Assembly: GCA_024195265.1 (NCBI GenBank)
Contig: JAJLRJ010000002.1
Location: 46,036,252-46,100,251, forward strand
DNA from: Dendrophyllia cribrosa
Lineage: Eukaryota > Cnidaria > Anthozoa > Scleractinia > Dendrophylliidae
DNA length: 64,000 nucleotides
Direction of reading: 5' to 3'
This document shows positions 11,486 to 23,613 of the stretch, piece after piece. Position 1 is the stretch's first letter; each line of letters begins with the position of its first letter. The position numbers and the translations under genes were made by a program. The notes under the pieces were generated by a model. That model worked only from the letters and a program-made list of their open reading frames with translations. It did no database searches and was not told the DNA's origin.

Positions 11486-14400
11486 TCCATATCCACTACA
11501 ACAACGAAGGCTAGTTGCCAGGAGCTGTAATTTTTTTACAAATCAAATCAATCATTGATGGCAGTAACTCCAATGATCGCATTCTAATTTTACATCACTT
11601 GTACTTGATTGTTTTCCTTTAGAATCACTCCGCACCAAAAATTCCTGTCAGATTGCAAAGAAAAAACATTGTCGTTGTTTCCCAGGGATCATTTTCAACT
11701 TCACCATCGCAATTTATCTTGCTCATGCATCAACAGTGGTATCAGAGAACCAAGCCTTTGAACGTCAAAATGAAAAGACGTTCACTTAAGCTTCAAGGTG
11801 ACTTTCACTGCATAGACAAACACATTTTAGCTTAAAGAAATTGTCGCAGGGAGGTTGACGTTTTTGGGTCAAAACTGCCTGAAATTGAAACTAAGTACCT
11901 TTATTACATTTCATTCATTTTTCATTTCATTTATTTGTTTACTCCAAAACCTTTACAGATGTTAATGATTAAATTAAATCACGTTATATTAGGAAGGAGA
12001 GGAGAGGGGCACGTCTAGATAAACTAATATTGTGCCCCCTAAAGTTTTATAAGTTTAAACAAAAAATTGTAATTTTTTAGTAAAAAAAGTAAAGGAAAAC
12101 TTATAAAATAGCTTTGTGTATTACATACACAAAATGCTTATAGAACACTAAGAGGAAGATATCAAATAAATTCTTGAAGAGAAAATAAACCACATCATCA
12201 TTGGTCTAGCAAGTTTTCAAAGGCATTAAATGCGATAAACTTGAACTTTTTTTCAAGTTGTGAATCATCCTGGCCATCTGCCGCTCTAGACACTGATAGA
12301 TCACTAGTAGAATAATTGTGAACAAAACTGCATGGACCATTATTTTTGCATTTCCACTGATATAAGTATAACTTTTGGCTGTTTAAAGCAACATTTAAAA
12401 TGCTGACATAGCCCCTTTAAGGACGTTCCTGGACTAATGATGGGATGATTGACTATGATAGTAGTTATTCTGTCTACTTCAAATTAACATTTTAAATTCA
12501 ACACAAAGATTTGTTTTTCCGTAATTTTGTGTTTTTTTTTTTTTGTAGAATGTTAGCTTTGACTGTTTTGCTAGCTTTCTCCAACGGCATTGTATATAGC
12601 ACATTGCACTGTAAGAAAAAAATGTTTTGTTGAGAACAACCTTTGTGAGTAGCCATGTCTGTCTAGAACTATCACAGACCACCTATTTTTTCTGTCTTGT
12701 ACAAATCCTCGGAGTCATGTATCATGAGTTCCATTAAACTGTTTGTTTATTATACACAAACCTTATGCATGTACAATTCAGCCTGAATAGAAATTACCGA
12801 GGTAATCATTGCCAAAACAAAATGCAAGATTAGAACGAGATTGTATTGACTTTTCTCTCATGGAAGTGTCAAGAAGGTGTTTTCCAGCCCCCACCCCGCT
12901 TCTACCCTTAAAGTACCACCACCCACAACCCAACCCCACCCTTATCTGCTCCTCCCCTCAACTACCCCTCCGATCCTCCCACCCAGTCTCATCCACCACC
13001 ACTATTACCATGGCAAAGAACAGTACATAAACATGACACACTTGTTTATTTGCTTTTCTTTGTTGCTCATGAGATCATAATAAGGTAAAGGCCAAGGGAT
13101 GATATAGCTCAAGGCAGATCTACACTATGTGCAAGCTGTTCCAAGCTGTACTCTGTTCATGTATATATAACCTTAATAGGTACGGTGGGAACATTTTGCA
13201 CTGGTGGCCTTTCAATGACCTAATTGACATATAATTTTGTCATAAACTCCCGTGGAGTATCCAGGATATTAACATATCAAAATATAATTGTAATTTGAGC
13301 TAGTATCATCCCTTTCAATAAATCTTGCATGATTTCTAATTTCCTCACCTCATAAACATTCTGAAATAATCCCCATAATTCCCACACCTCCTGACAACTC
13401 CTTGAGGTACTACTCAGCGATATGCGTACATTAATTTGGCAAATGTCAATCGCGGTGATCGTATATCAACAGATATCAACTTTTCTGATTTCATTTTATT
13501 ATTTGCATTGGCTGAACTTGCATGCATAAACTATAAGTTTTGTATAAATTAATTGTGCACAAAATAAATTCTAAGGAACACAGTTGTGATCCAATTGGAT
13601 AGTTTCCGTGGTCTGTCAGTAAGGTAAGGCAGTGGTCACTCACACAGGGTTTTAAAAAATTATTAGTTTTGTATTAAGTCATTAAAGTTTTTTAAAGTGT
13701 CAAATTCAGCAGGTTTTTGTAGCAGACAGCTATTTTTATACAACCATTTAACTTTCGAGATGGGTATTGTGTAACTTGTTTGACATCATAAACAAATCCA
13801 AACTAGCTTAGATTTTTACAGTACTGTAGAGTAAATCATTGCATCAAAAACTAGGGGCACTGGACAACCATCAATTTTTCCACAGATGACTAACAGGAAC
13901 AATCTAAGCCGGCATGCCTCTGTGTGAATTCACAACTCTGGCTCATTTTAATAAAGGATTTTTAAAGAGTAAATGAATAAAGTTACATGTAAGTTTACTT
14001 AATTTTAGATTAATTATTTTTTTTTATTTTATGTTGGTTTCCTTAGAAAAGGTTTATTACTTTTTACAGTTTTCAAGCGTCACTATAGTGTTTCTGGGCC
14101 ATTTTTGATGTTGGGAATAACTTAAGAAAAATATTTCATTTTCTATGAACTGGTTTTTCAATGCGATACTATAAAAGGAAACACTGTATTTAGCTGGAGA
14201 AAATGAAAATTATGGTGATGCCTTAGAAACCTTAAAAAGAATTGACACAACTTCACCCAGGTTTGCAAATTTTTGCTGACTTGACTCACATTTCTAAATT
14301 TCACTTGTGTTGGTTATTCATCCCCGAGATTCCGATGCAGCTGACAATTCAATGAGGAAAAGAAAGTCTCTATTTAAGGTATCAAGGCATCATTAAGGCA

Positions 14401-14635
14401 TCCTGTCAAGGTGCCCAGACTGACGGAGAATGAAAGGTTTCTGGAAGATTGTCATGTGAAAATGCGAGTTTGCCAACTTAAGTTTGCCGTGTGAAGGTGG
14501 CATTATGAATCACTTGTAAAAATTGCTTTATGTATTTGGCATTATTGTTAAGATAATAAAATAAAAATAATGATAATGATAAGATAATAACTTTACAAAA
14601 AATTTTGAATGGCAGTATGTCAGTTTATTTTGTGT
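11486..14635. other. No gene recognised
   Basis: AT-rich sequence. A CA/CT-rich stretch runs 12885-13005. A one-sided remnant of the TTAA element terminus (GACATAGCCCCTTTAA) lies at 12401-12416. Open frames are short and without recognisable motifs. Confidence 0.5.
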
Positions 14636-14768
14636 ATGTTGTAGTTAATTTTTTTCTCAGGTAATTTTTATTTTTCCATTATTTTGGGGTATGGTAATAT
14701 ATGCTAATGAATATGAAACAAAGGAAAAACAAAAATTACCTGAAATAAAAAATTAACTGCAACACATA
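14636..14768. repeat. Foldback repeat, relative of 19718-19850
   Basis: GTAGTTAATTTTTT.TCTCAGG and inverted CCTGAAATAAAAAATTAACTG form the arms around GTATGGTAATATATG. The same foldback is the core of the element at 19331-19933, so this is a truncated copy. Confidence 0.65.
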
Positions 14769-14775
14769 CATGGCC

Positions 14776-16279
14776 AATATCTTTTGAATGTTGTCTCTCT
14801 GACTGGCTGGCTAAAGATATACAGAGAAATGAACAAAATAATAGGAAAATGTACAGTTGCTTCACCTTCTTAAATTTTATCCGAGCTGCAAATTGTTTTG
14901 ATTTGAACTTTTTGAAAGAAAAATTTACACAATTCAAAATTCGTTTTTTTTTTATAAATGTACTGATTTTGTACTAGTATAAAGACTTGGAGCATTGGTT
15001 TTCTTCCTCATTAAGTTGCTTGTAATCTAAGCTGCTTTAACATAATGTAATCTAACAAAAAATAACCTGCTAATACAGGAAGATTTCTAGCTGTTCCAAG
15101 TCAACTCAAAATGCTATGAAATTAAGATTTCTTTATTTGGCAATGATCAAATTCATGTGGGACTTGGTGCAAGACAAATGCAGACTGCAGACCGAGAAGA
15201 GTTAGGTTGCAGCTTTGGTTCAGAGAAGAGGGACAGGATTTATAGTGAGTGTTAGTGTAAAAAAGAAAGAATAGTAAGGTAAGGTTTGCAGTAAAGGTTA
15301 TAATTAGGAATTAGGGTTAGGAGATTAGGATTCACCAGTTAGGTTTTAAATTAAGGAGAGGTTTGTAGTCTGCATAATTGTCTTGTACTGAGTCTTGCAC
15401 CTGATTGAAATAACAAAAACAAATTAAGCCTTTGGCACTGCTGAGTGAATAACCGGAAGAGTGGCCTACAACAGAAAATGTCAAAGCTGAATTGAAATTG
15501 AAGTTTTGAACATTTTTTTGCCAAAATGTCCAAAGTTCGTTTTCTCTGACTGAGTAAAGAATCAGTTTCCTACATTTTTGCTACACACATACTGCCTTCA
15601 AGTCTTCATTTTACAAACTTCTACAACAGGTTGCATCTTTATAATTTTATAGTGCAAGGTTAGTGTAATATTAAGTCTTGTGTAATAAAATAAAAGATGT
15701 TGGCAGAGTTGTTTGTGGTGCTTCGTTTTGTTTCATTTTTTGCTACCCCAGCCAGGAAAAGGGAAACTTTGTCCTTCGGGCCTTCTTCGCTTTCAAAATG
15801 GTGTGCTGGGCGCAGAAACCCCTTGACAAAATGGGGCAGTACGCAGCTCTTACAAGGTCTTCTCTGATTTGCTTAGAAAACAATAGAACAAACAACACAA
15901 CAATGGACCCTAGCCCTGAAAACAATATTGCTGCGTGATATATAGGGGTCCAATGAAATTAGAGGTTGTTGAGAGCTGCGTGGTATCTGGACAAAATGCT
16001 CCAAAAATCCCGGATCATTTGAACAATGGTTTGAAATTGCCAGAAAACAAACGTGGCTACCAGTCCCTGAAAATAATGCACCGAAACTTGAAACATTTTG
16101 ACACTTCCGCTTCAAATCCCCACCACTGGTATGGCCTTTCACATCAAATTCCCGACTCCCTGGGTACAGAATGTTCAAATGCCCGGGGCATACGGAGAGG
16201 GGGGTGTTGTTTTCGAATTGATCGGCACATTATCTTCTAAAATGCCATTTCATTGTGCGTCACGTGACAATTAATAGTT
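14776..16279. other. No gene recognised
   Basis: Frames at 15678-15938 and 15935-16240 are open for 86 and 101 codons but have no motif I know and no paired splice structure. The sequence around 16100-16200 looks repeat-like. Confidence 0.4.
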
Positions 16280-16581
16280 TATCCTCAGACCGTGAAACAG
16301 TTTCTAATAGAAACGTTTGAATGCAGAGGTCCACAAAAAGCGTAAGTAAAAATCACTGGTTCGGTTTTGCCGGATCTCTTTAATGCAGAGATGCTCGAGT
16401 CAGGCGTTACTGAACGCCCAAGGCTGGCTCGAGGGCAATGGGCTGATTTTTTGCCGTTGAAGCCAGCCTTGCATTCAGTTTGACTATTAAATTTCTAGTA
16501 GTAAGTGTATAATAGTCAAATAGACAATGGAAATAAGATCTACGAGCCTCTATTAGTGTACAATTTCACGGTCTGAGGAAA
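16280..16581. mobile_element. MITE, TCCTCAGACCGTGAAA termini
   Basis: TCCTCAGACCGTGAAA at 16282 and its inverse TTTCACGGTCTGAGGA ending at 16579 bound about 300 bp with no coding potential. Confidence 0.7.
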
Positions 16582-16619
16582 ATCACTCTACTCGACGATT
16601 CTTGTCCAGAGTGTTTTGG

Positions 16620-17010
16620 CAGGCTTGTTCTGGGCTTTCCGTTCTGGGTGTAGGGGTGCCGCTGAGGGTCTGAGACCCTGATCATGTTTAGGACAAAAGT
16701 AAACGAAAATACCTACTCTGTATAGGAAAACACCCTCTATTTTAGAACCCTGTCTAGGACACGCTCGTGCATGGTTATTGATCTGAGCTTAAAAAAAATG
16801 GTAGATGGATCCTTTGAAAAGAAGACGACTTCGCCTTCGCATGAATATACTAATCACGACAACGGAAGTCACCACAAGCGCTAAGTTAATTGGAACCATA
16901 CCCTGTTTAGGACAGATTCAGGCCCTGTTTAGGACAGATTCACGTTAAATTATATACCCTGTTCAGGACAAAACTGCTAAAAACCATACCCTGTCCCCTG
17001 TCCAGCGGCA
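16620..17010. repeat. Scattered ACCCTGTTTAGGACA motif array
   Basis: At least six variants of ACCCTGTNTAGGACA occur between about 16678 and 16990, including ACCCTGTTTAGGACA, GCCCTGTTTAGGACA and ACCCTGTTCAGGACA, at irregular spacing. They adjoin the left end of the Harbinger-like element. There is no coding frame. Confidence 0.6.
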
Positions 17011-17343
17011 CGTCCCCGTATAGGTCATATAAGGGAGTACTCCCCTCCCGGGGTTTAACCGCGATCAAACGAGAGAAATTTGAAAAAAGTTAAGCAAAGT
17101 ACTTCAAAGTTAAGGTTGTCATTTTCACTGTTTAAAGTTTAATATATTGCCAATACTCTATCAATTTACCAAACGGTTTGAAAGTTTATCAAAAAAGTTC
17201 TAAGCGTTTAAAAACTGAACTGCAGAATTGTCGGCGCCATTTTCCAACATAAGTTTGATCAGGCGCAAAGAGTTTTGGTCAGTTTTCAACGGAAAAAGCT
17301 TATCATTTTGAGAATAATTAAAAGATAGTAACGTCAACTAATA

Positions 17344-17512
17344 GGCCATTTCCGAGTTACGTTTTGCCTCGTTGTCAAAGCGAGGCTAGGTGCACAACCT
17401 TTCATATGGAAATGAGTTTTTATTCAAATGCAAATAAAACTCATTTCCATATGAAAGGTTGTGCACCTTGCCTCGCTTTGATAACGAGGCATAACGTAAC
17501 TCGGAAATGGCC
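17344..17512. mobile_element. Near-perfect palindromic MITE with TA flanks
   Basis: GGCCATTTCCGAGTTACGTT and its inverse AACGTAACTCGGAAATGGCC bound about 80-bp arms (GGTGCACAACCTTTCATATG is visible in both). TA lies on each side. Confidence 0.85.
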
Positions 17513-17560
17513 TACTTTTTTATACATCCTTGCCCATATTTCCATTTAATATTAAATAAC

Positions 17561-17659
17561 ATCCCACTAAATAAAACGAAAAACGCCTCGGACGTTTGAC
17601 CGCCCAGGAGTCCACCGCGGTCAAACGTCCGAGGCGTTTTTCGTTTTATTTAGTGGGAT
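17561..17659. repeat. Long perfect hairpin
   Basis: About 43-bp arms starting ATCCCACTAAATAAAACG, with a short spacer (CCAGGAGTCCA). The inner part GACGTTTGACCGC echoes the Harbinger-like element's own terminus (ACCGCGGTCAAACG). Confidence 0.85.
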
Positions 17660-17831
17660 TTTATTTAATAGAGAGATTTAGCATCGCGTTTACGTGAAAC
17701 GGCAAACGTCAGCTTGCCGTATCACGTTTCACGTAAAATATCGTGGATTTGTCGCTTTAGCTTCGCGTGAGCTCACGTCACCTCGGAATGGACTGGAACT
17801 AGTAAACACTGCAAATTTGCAACATTACAAA

Positions 17832-18408
17832 ATGGCGGCTAAGAGACGGTAAGTACAATTTTGTCACATGTTACAATCTTATAAACTGTTAAGCTTTAAA
17901 ATGGCTTTTCCTTTTTCTATATTCTCATTTTAAATATAAGTTAACTCATATATATCTCGTTTACAGGCGACAAATTCGTGAAATACTGGAGCTTATGATA
18001 GCGGAAGATGATATTAGCGACAGCGATTCTAGCGATGATGATGACCTTGAGATGCTTTTATTGGCAACACTTGCACCTAGAAAAAACCTCGGCGCCCTTT
18101 TACACTTCGAGGACATCAGTGAAGACAGCTTTGAAAGTTTATTCAGGTAAAGTTTTGTACATACAGAGTTGCAAGATCGCGGAACCGTCACGAACCACAA
18201 ATTTCTTATAGGTTTCATTAACAACCCTAAAACGTCATGAGTGCTTTCTTAAAGATGATTTTTTGATGACTCTCGTAGTGGAAACAGAATGGACAGCCGC
18301 TTTGTTTCCTATTTAACTCGGTTTATTTTGAAATGCTGCGAAACAAACTCCATTTTTTTTTTCAGGATCAGTGAAAACAATTGTCAGTGTGGATTGAATC
18401 GTGCATGA
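17832..18408 (+). CDS. Three-exon mini-gene: N-terminal remnant of a Harbinger-type transposase
   Basis: Exons 17832-17848, 17967-18146 and 18366-18408 have good GT-AG sites and join in frame to 79 residues. It starts MAAKRRRQIREILELM, continues with an acidic serine/aspartate run (DDISDSDSSDDDDLE), then LLLATLAPRKNLGALLHFED and ISEDSFESLFR, and ends in an unrelated tail ISENNCQCGLNRA. The basic start, the acidic Ser/Asp patch and the '.F.DISEDSFESLFR' motif resemble the N-terminus that precedes the DDE domain of HARBI1-like transposases. The catalytic domain is absent, so it cannot be an active transposase. It may be an internal-deletion derivative whose transcript still splices to a cryptic exon. 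Confidence 0.5.
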
Positions 18409-19190
18409 AAATTAAAGCTAGAGAAAATAGTCATATGATCTTTCCGTTTGGAAATTGCGGGATGTTTTAGAAAGTAATGTAATAATAAAAATTGCAACTC
18501 CGATTCGTTTTTATTAAAAAAAAAACACTTGAAATAAACTTATTAAAACTTATATTAAAACTACAATACGTTACTATCTTTTAATTTTTCTCAAAATAAT
18601 GAGCTTTTTTTCCGTCGAAAACTGACCAAAACTCTTTGCGCCTGATCAAAATTATGTTGGCAAATGGCGCCGACAATTCTGCAGTTTATAGTTTTTAATT
18701 TTTTTGTACTGTTTTGGTAAACTTTCAAAACGTTTGGTAAATTGACAGTGTATTGGCAATATATTAAACTTTAAACGATGAAAATGACAACCTTAACTTT
18801 TAAGTACTTTGGTTAACTTTTGCAAATTTCTCTCGTTTGACCGCGGTTAAAGCCAGGAGTACCCTGAGACAATGGGGTGCGTTCTTCTCTACATTATACG
18901 ATCCGGTGCATTTTCACAAGGAATGAGCATAAGGTTGTTGTTTGAATAGGATTTAGTGATAACGGGAAAAGTTAAAATACAAAAATCAACATCTTGCAAA
19001 ATGAAGTAATTTATTCGCTTCTTGTTTTACCAGCAATCCGTTTCAGGGCCTGTTTATATGGAGAAAGTTGGCCCGGGTAGGAGGGTCACCCGCCCACCCG
19101 ACTTTCCCTTACAAAACGCGGCGAATTGTTTATATGAGAATCTTGAAGTTGGCTCGGCTAGCCGGAAGACCTTTGATAACAACAGCCTGG

Positions 19191-20074
19191 ACCACCTCGG
19201 ACACCTTATTGAGACTTGTATAACGGAGTAACTGGTTAGCTTTCAGTTGAGGTTGGGGTTAGGTGTTGATATATATAGCCTAAACAACCCGAGAAGCTAG
19301 ATGGTACGGTAGGCGATGTAAGCCTAAGTCGGCACCGCGGCAGAACGTTTGCGCATGCGTAAACTTCAAGCACTTCCGGTCCGTTAAACACAACACTTCT
19401 CCATGAACCAACAGACCTAGATTTTCTAGATGCAATGATGAAAGGACCAAAACCGAAGAAAATTATGCTACGTACACGATCGGTTCTTTCATGAATACAT
19501 TTCGAGATGGAGTGAAGACTTGTTTTTTGTGAAAAAATGCAATGCAAAAATTATTTGTTCATATTTCGTTGTTGGTGCAAACACCAAACCCCTTGGTGCA
19601 AACGCTTGAAACTTGAACGATGAAAAAACTTTTCAACGAAACAAACTTTTTCTCTACCTTTGTTTTATAACTCTTACTTTTTGTTTTCAAACTTCGCGGT
19701 ACGGGAGTTTTATGTTGTAGTTCATTTTTTATTTCAGGTAATTTTTGTTTTTCCTTTGTTTCAAATTCATGAGCATATATTACCATACCCAAAAACAATG
19801 GAAAAATAAAAATTACCCGAGATAAAAACATTAACTACAACATTTACATGGGATGACAGTATGTCACCGGAAATGCGTAATTCACCGGATGCTCAGTTTT
19901 CTACTCATGCGCAGTGCGTTCTGCCGCGGTGTCGCCTAAGTCAAGCTGAGGTCACAGGTTCAATCCTGAGTGGGTATTTTAGATTTTCTTTTTTACAGTT
20001 AAAAATTTATTGAAAATAAAATTCTAAGTGTCGACATTACGTTATATAATTCTCAATAAGGTGTCCGAGGTGGT
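19191..20074. mobile_element. TIR element with tRNA-like interior, split by a nested element
   Basis: ACCACCTCGGACACCTTATT at 19191 is inverted at 20050-20074. The interior reads GATGGTACGGTAGG...GGTCACAGGTTCAATCC, resembling A- and B-box motifs of a tRNA-type pol III promoter. Relatives are at 54114-54437 and 62258-62345. It is interrupted by the 603-bp element at 19331-19933. Confidence 0.65.
19331..19933. mobile_element. 603-bp nested element with 9-bp target duplication
   Basis: Termini GGCACCGCGGCAGAACG and inverted CGTTCTGCCGCGGTGTC, with a second matching TGCGCATG block. GCCTAAGTC is duplicated exactly at 19322-19330 and 19934-19942. It contains the foldback at 19718-19850. A 9-bp duplication suggests a MULE-like or related superfamily. 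Confidence 0.85.
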
Positions 20075-20130
20075 TAAGGCGGATAGGATCTAATGCTGAC
20101 CTTCAGCCCGGTTAGGCGGGCTGAGATTCC

Positions 20131-20271
20131 CTATAGAGGTTTTGCACGGCAGCCATGTTGCATGGCAGGAACAATGAAAATGTTTTGCATTAGAAATAAC
20201 ATTCTTTCCCATAGGGAAAATAATCTATTGTTCCTGCCATGCAACATAACTGCCGTGAAAAACCTCTATAG
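20131..20271. mobile_element. MITE, CTATAGAGGTTTTNCACGGC termini
   Basis: Arms of about 45 bp share CATGTTGCATGGCAGGAACA. TA can be read as the target duplication. Confidence 0.8.
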
Positions 20272-20360
20272 CAGGTACACTCTACCCTAAAGACCGAAAT
20301 TTATGCGCAGATGTCAGCCATTTTGGAATGCACATTAATATCTGGGGGGGGATATGACAG

Positions 20361-20882
20361 CAGATTTTTTTCATTTGCTTGTTTGAATCTACATGGTGTT
20401 CTCATACGAAAGTCGAAAAAAGTTTATCGATATCGATTTTTTTCTCCGTGATTTAGCCATCTAAAAACATGAGATTTCACTTCCGGTGGGGTGTAATACC
20501 GCGCAAGAAGAAAGACTGGGGATAGTCAGCTGTGACGTCAATACCAGAATGCCAGTTTCGCGGTTTCTCAGTTCCTCCGTTTTTTGGTGCGTGTTGCTAC
20601 AACCATAGACAACACACCTTATTAGAACCATGTTTCTTCCTCAGGGCATACCAAAAATACTGAGGAACCGAGAAACCGCGAAACTGGCAGACTGGTATTG
20701 ACGTCACAGCGGTGTATTCCCAGTCTTTCTTATTGCGCGGTTTTGTACCCCACCGGAAGTGAAATTTCACGTTTTTAGACGGCTAAAACACGGAAAAGAA
20801 AATCGATATCGAAAAAACTCTTTTCCATTTTCTTATCAGAACGCCATGAAGATTCCATCAAGCAAATAAAAAAAAAAATCTG
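20361..20882. mobile_element. 520-bp palindromic element
   Basis: Arms of about 200 bp share CGATATCGATTTT, CACTTCCGGTGGGGT, GTGACGTCAATACCAG and GAAACTGGC. No open frame of note. Confidence 0.8.
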
Positions 20883-20984
20883 TTATATACACTTTAAACC
20901 CTGACCGTATTAAAAGGAATACTGTCCCGGCTGAAATATAATGGCCAGGAGCTTGGTTTCAGCTCACTTTATCATCTTGACACT

Positions 20985-21265
20985 GGAAGAAACCATCGCT
21001 AAAAGCGATAGAGGCAAAGAAATATGAACTAAACAAACAAAATAACGGCTAGAAAAGTCAAAACTTTACAAGAATGCCAAGTTTAATTTATTGACCGCCT
21101 GGTGTCAATAAATTAAATTTCATGAACTGTAATCCACTTCAATCCTTGCAATCCTGCACTTTATCTCCCTACTACTACTTTTGTTTTGCTCTATAGCATC
21201 TTTTTATCCAACTAAGTTGTATATTTGGTGGCATTTGGCAATATAACGTGGAAATAAGCTAAGCG
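20985..21265. repeat. Dispersed repeat, inverted relative to 59780-60090
   Basis: TGGTGGCATTTGGC.ATATAACGTGGAAATAAGCTAAGCGAA here is the reverse complement of the 59800-59860 stretch, and homology continues through GAACTGTAATCCACTTC. It marks a mid-copy family of unknown class. Confidence 0.7.
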
Positions 21266-21824
21266 AAATTTTGCTAAAACGCGTCGGTCAAATGTTATCA
21301 CTAGAGTTGTTTTGATTGAAATTCTTATCGTTCATTCCATTTAGGATGAATGGCCGGGCTTTTATTGCTTCTCTCTCGCGTAGCTTAGATTTTTGCAGCC
21401 TGTTGGAGAGTTCTACTTGTACTAAGAATTTTGTCGCCAGATTGTGTCTCAGATTTGACGTTCAGTTACGATTTTACTGGCGCGTTAAATTGTGTATCTT
21501 GCGAATTCAAATCGGATGGGTACCTCCCGAATATATAGTTCAGACCTTTGAACTTAGAATGTTTTGTACAAAATTAATCCAAATGCTGGACCTCAGTGGC
21601 AGCGAATCTTGCCATAAAGTGATTTCTAGATTCATTTTGCCAATTGAATATGTTTCGAGATAAATTGAAAATTTAACAAAAATACCACACGAAATGTGCC
21701 GAAAAAATAAATTTCTGTAAAATCTTAGAACAAATCACTAGACACGGCTTATTGTCAATTCCATACACGGCGCGTACACCAAGTCAGGTCGCTAAGTCAT
21801 AACTATCCAAAACGACTCGTATGG

Positions 21825-21987
21825 ATATACAGCTATTTCAATTAACGTTGTCGGATGGTAATTGGTAATTGGGCATTGGGAAGCTATTGTTTGGGGGTCA
21901 CTCAAGCAAAGCATTGCATTGTGTTCCGTATGCCTACATGCCAATGCCCAATTACCATCCGACAACGTTAATTGAAATAGCTGTATA
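21825..21987. mobile_element. Palindromic MITE
   Basis: TACAGCTATTTCAATTAACG and its inverse form about 50-bp arms (GTTGTCGGATGGTAATTGG). A 40-bp flank (GTACACCAAG.CAGGTCGCTAAG at 21775) recurs at 22278. Confidence 0.75.
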
Positions 21988-22428
21988 CCTATTCTAATGT
22001 ATGGTGCTGCGAACACGCGGGACTTCCAGGAGCTCCATGATTTGAAGTGCCTTCTTTCTCACTTTCTGTCAAGGATAGCCAAGAAGGAAGAAAAAGATTC
22101 CAGCTTCGTTCCCGCGCTATCTCGTTGGAGTTTCCACGAGAGAAAAAAGGAAAGTTCATCATAAATATGAAATTAAATATAGGCTATTACGAGTCCATTC
22201 TTTCTTACTTTCTTCCGGGATGTTTAAGAAAGAACCTTGTTCTTGGAACCTCTTATCTTCCCGCCCTGATTAAGTCGGTACACCAAGCCAGGTCGCTAAG
22301 CCATAACCATCCAAAAAAATACAAGCGTTGCTAAAATTGGACCTGATCGCAGGTTAACACTTCGCACATTCCCCTTGAGCGGAATCGGCAAAATTTTATT
22401 GTTTTGGAAAAGCTTTTGTTTACTTGGA

Positions 22429-22586
22429 ATAGAGCGTTTTCACTCACGTGACCTTCAGTCCCGTGGGACTCAAATGACAAAGGCCATGGCAGCCATGTTG
22501 GTGTTCCTAACAAAAGAAGTTAATTAAAATTCTTTTGTACGGGAACACTAATATGGCGGCTATGACATCAAGTGAAAACGCTCTAT
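22429..22586. mobile_element. MITE, ATAGAGCGTTTTCACT termini
   Basis: ATAGAGCGTTTTCACT and inverted AGTGAAAACGCTCTAT bound 158 bp; both arms contain ATGGC.GCCATG-like sequence. Confidence 0.8.
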
Positions 22587-22865
22587 AGAGGGGTTTTCAA
22601 TCGTGTCGTAAAACCAAACCAAATTATTTACTCTGGCCAATCACAACAGACGCAGACAATCCAATGAACCAATCAGAACGCGAACCAAATACATGTAGCC
22701 GCCTTCAAGCGCGGGAAAACGCGTGCGAGTAAGTCACGATTGGTTTTCGTTTTGCTTCTGATTGGTTGAGAAAGTGGCGCGAGACTTTTTAGCCAATCAC
22801 AAAGCGAGGCAATGCACTTCGCCAACCTGCAGTCAGGATGTAGCTTCGTTTCGCTTGGTTAACCA
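22585..22865. mobile_element. CCAAT-box-rich repeat, copy 1
   Basis: It starts GGGGTTTTCAATCG..GTCGTAAAACC and contains CCAAT or ATTGG five times (GGCCAATCAC, AACCAATCAG, CGATTGGTTT, TGATTGGTTG, AGCCAATCAC). Relatives are at 26663-26947 and 63417-63675. The right end here is divergent. Confidence 0.75.
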
Positions 22866-23345
22866 TTGAGAAAATATGAGCGCTGCTAAAACTGGACCTG
22901 ATAGCAGGTTGGCGCTTCGCACATGCATTCTTCGCGAGCTTTAGAAGATAAAATCCCGACTATTTTGCCGTCGATACTATAGTTATTTTTACTTACTTTA
23001 CTATAATCTGTATAGACCTCAAGAGCAATGGAATTTTTTAAGTGTACTAAAATGTTCCATAATTAAATCTGTAAAAATAAAATTATATTTTATAACATTT
23101 TATAATGCTCTTATAAGTTCATCATCTTGAACTTCATAATCATCTTTTTTTTGGACGGGACGCAGTCTTTTAGGACAATTCTGAAATTGCAACATTAGGA
23201 ATGGAACGGGAATTTGTTTTTTTTGGGATCTTGTCCGTTTAGGGAATAAATGAAATGGTATTACGTTCATTTATTTTCAAACCCCCACCGACGCAGCCCC
23301 ACAGTTTCTCTAGAAACTAACCCCATTCATTTCCGTTTGTGGAAC

Positions 23346-23374
23346 CCTAACCTAACCCTAACCCTAACCCTAGC
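23346..23374. repeat. Short interstitial TTAGGG-type tract
   Basis: CCTAACCTAACCCTAACCCTA: about four units of the canonical animal telomere repeat in CCCTAA orientation. Confidence 0.7.
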
Positions 23375-23582
23375 GGAATCAGCGGAATCCGAGTTCTCTT
23401 GGAAAGTTTGTTTTTTCTCGGAATAGGCAGAATTGCATTCTGTTCATAGAAATAAACGTTTCTGGTTTTACTTGGAATAGGCAGAATTGTATTGTTTTGG
23501 TAAAGCTTTAGATTTACCCGGAATATTTGAAATATTATTATTTTGGTAACGTTCTTGGTTTAATGCGAAAAGGAAGAGTTTT

Positions 23583-23613
<31 letters not shown>

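Larger units (their letters stand above)
17033..18864. mobile_element. PIF/Harbinger-like element with roughly 300-bp terminal inverted repeats
   Basis: The left arm (17033-17335) reappears inverted at 18562-18864: TTTAACCGCG.TCAAACGAG, GTTAAGGTTGTCATTTTCA, GGCGCCATTTTCCAACAT and GATAGTAACGT can be matched in both arms. The flanks are TAA on the left and TGA on the right, compatible with a mutated 3-bp TWA duplication. The element holds two younger palindromes (17344-17512, 17561-17659) and a short spliced gene (17832-18408). Confidence 0.75.

Noticed and set aside
20061..20135. tRNA-Ser/Leu-like start (GTGTCCGAGGTGGTTAAGGCG)
   Set aside because: The first part is the mirrored end of the element 19191-20074, and no cloverleaf or T-arm follows; the match is coincidental.
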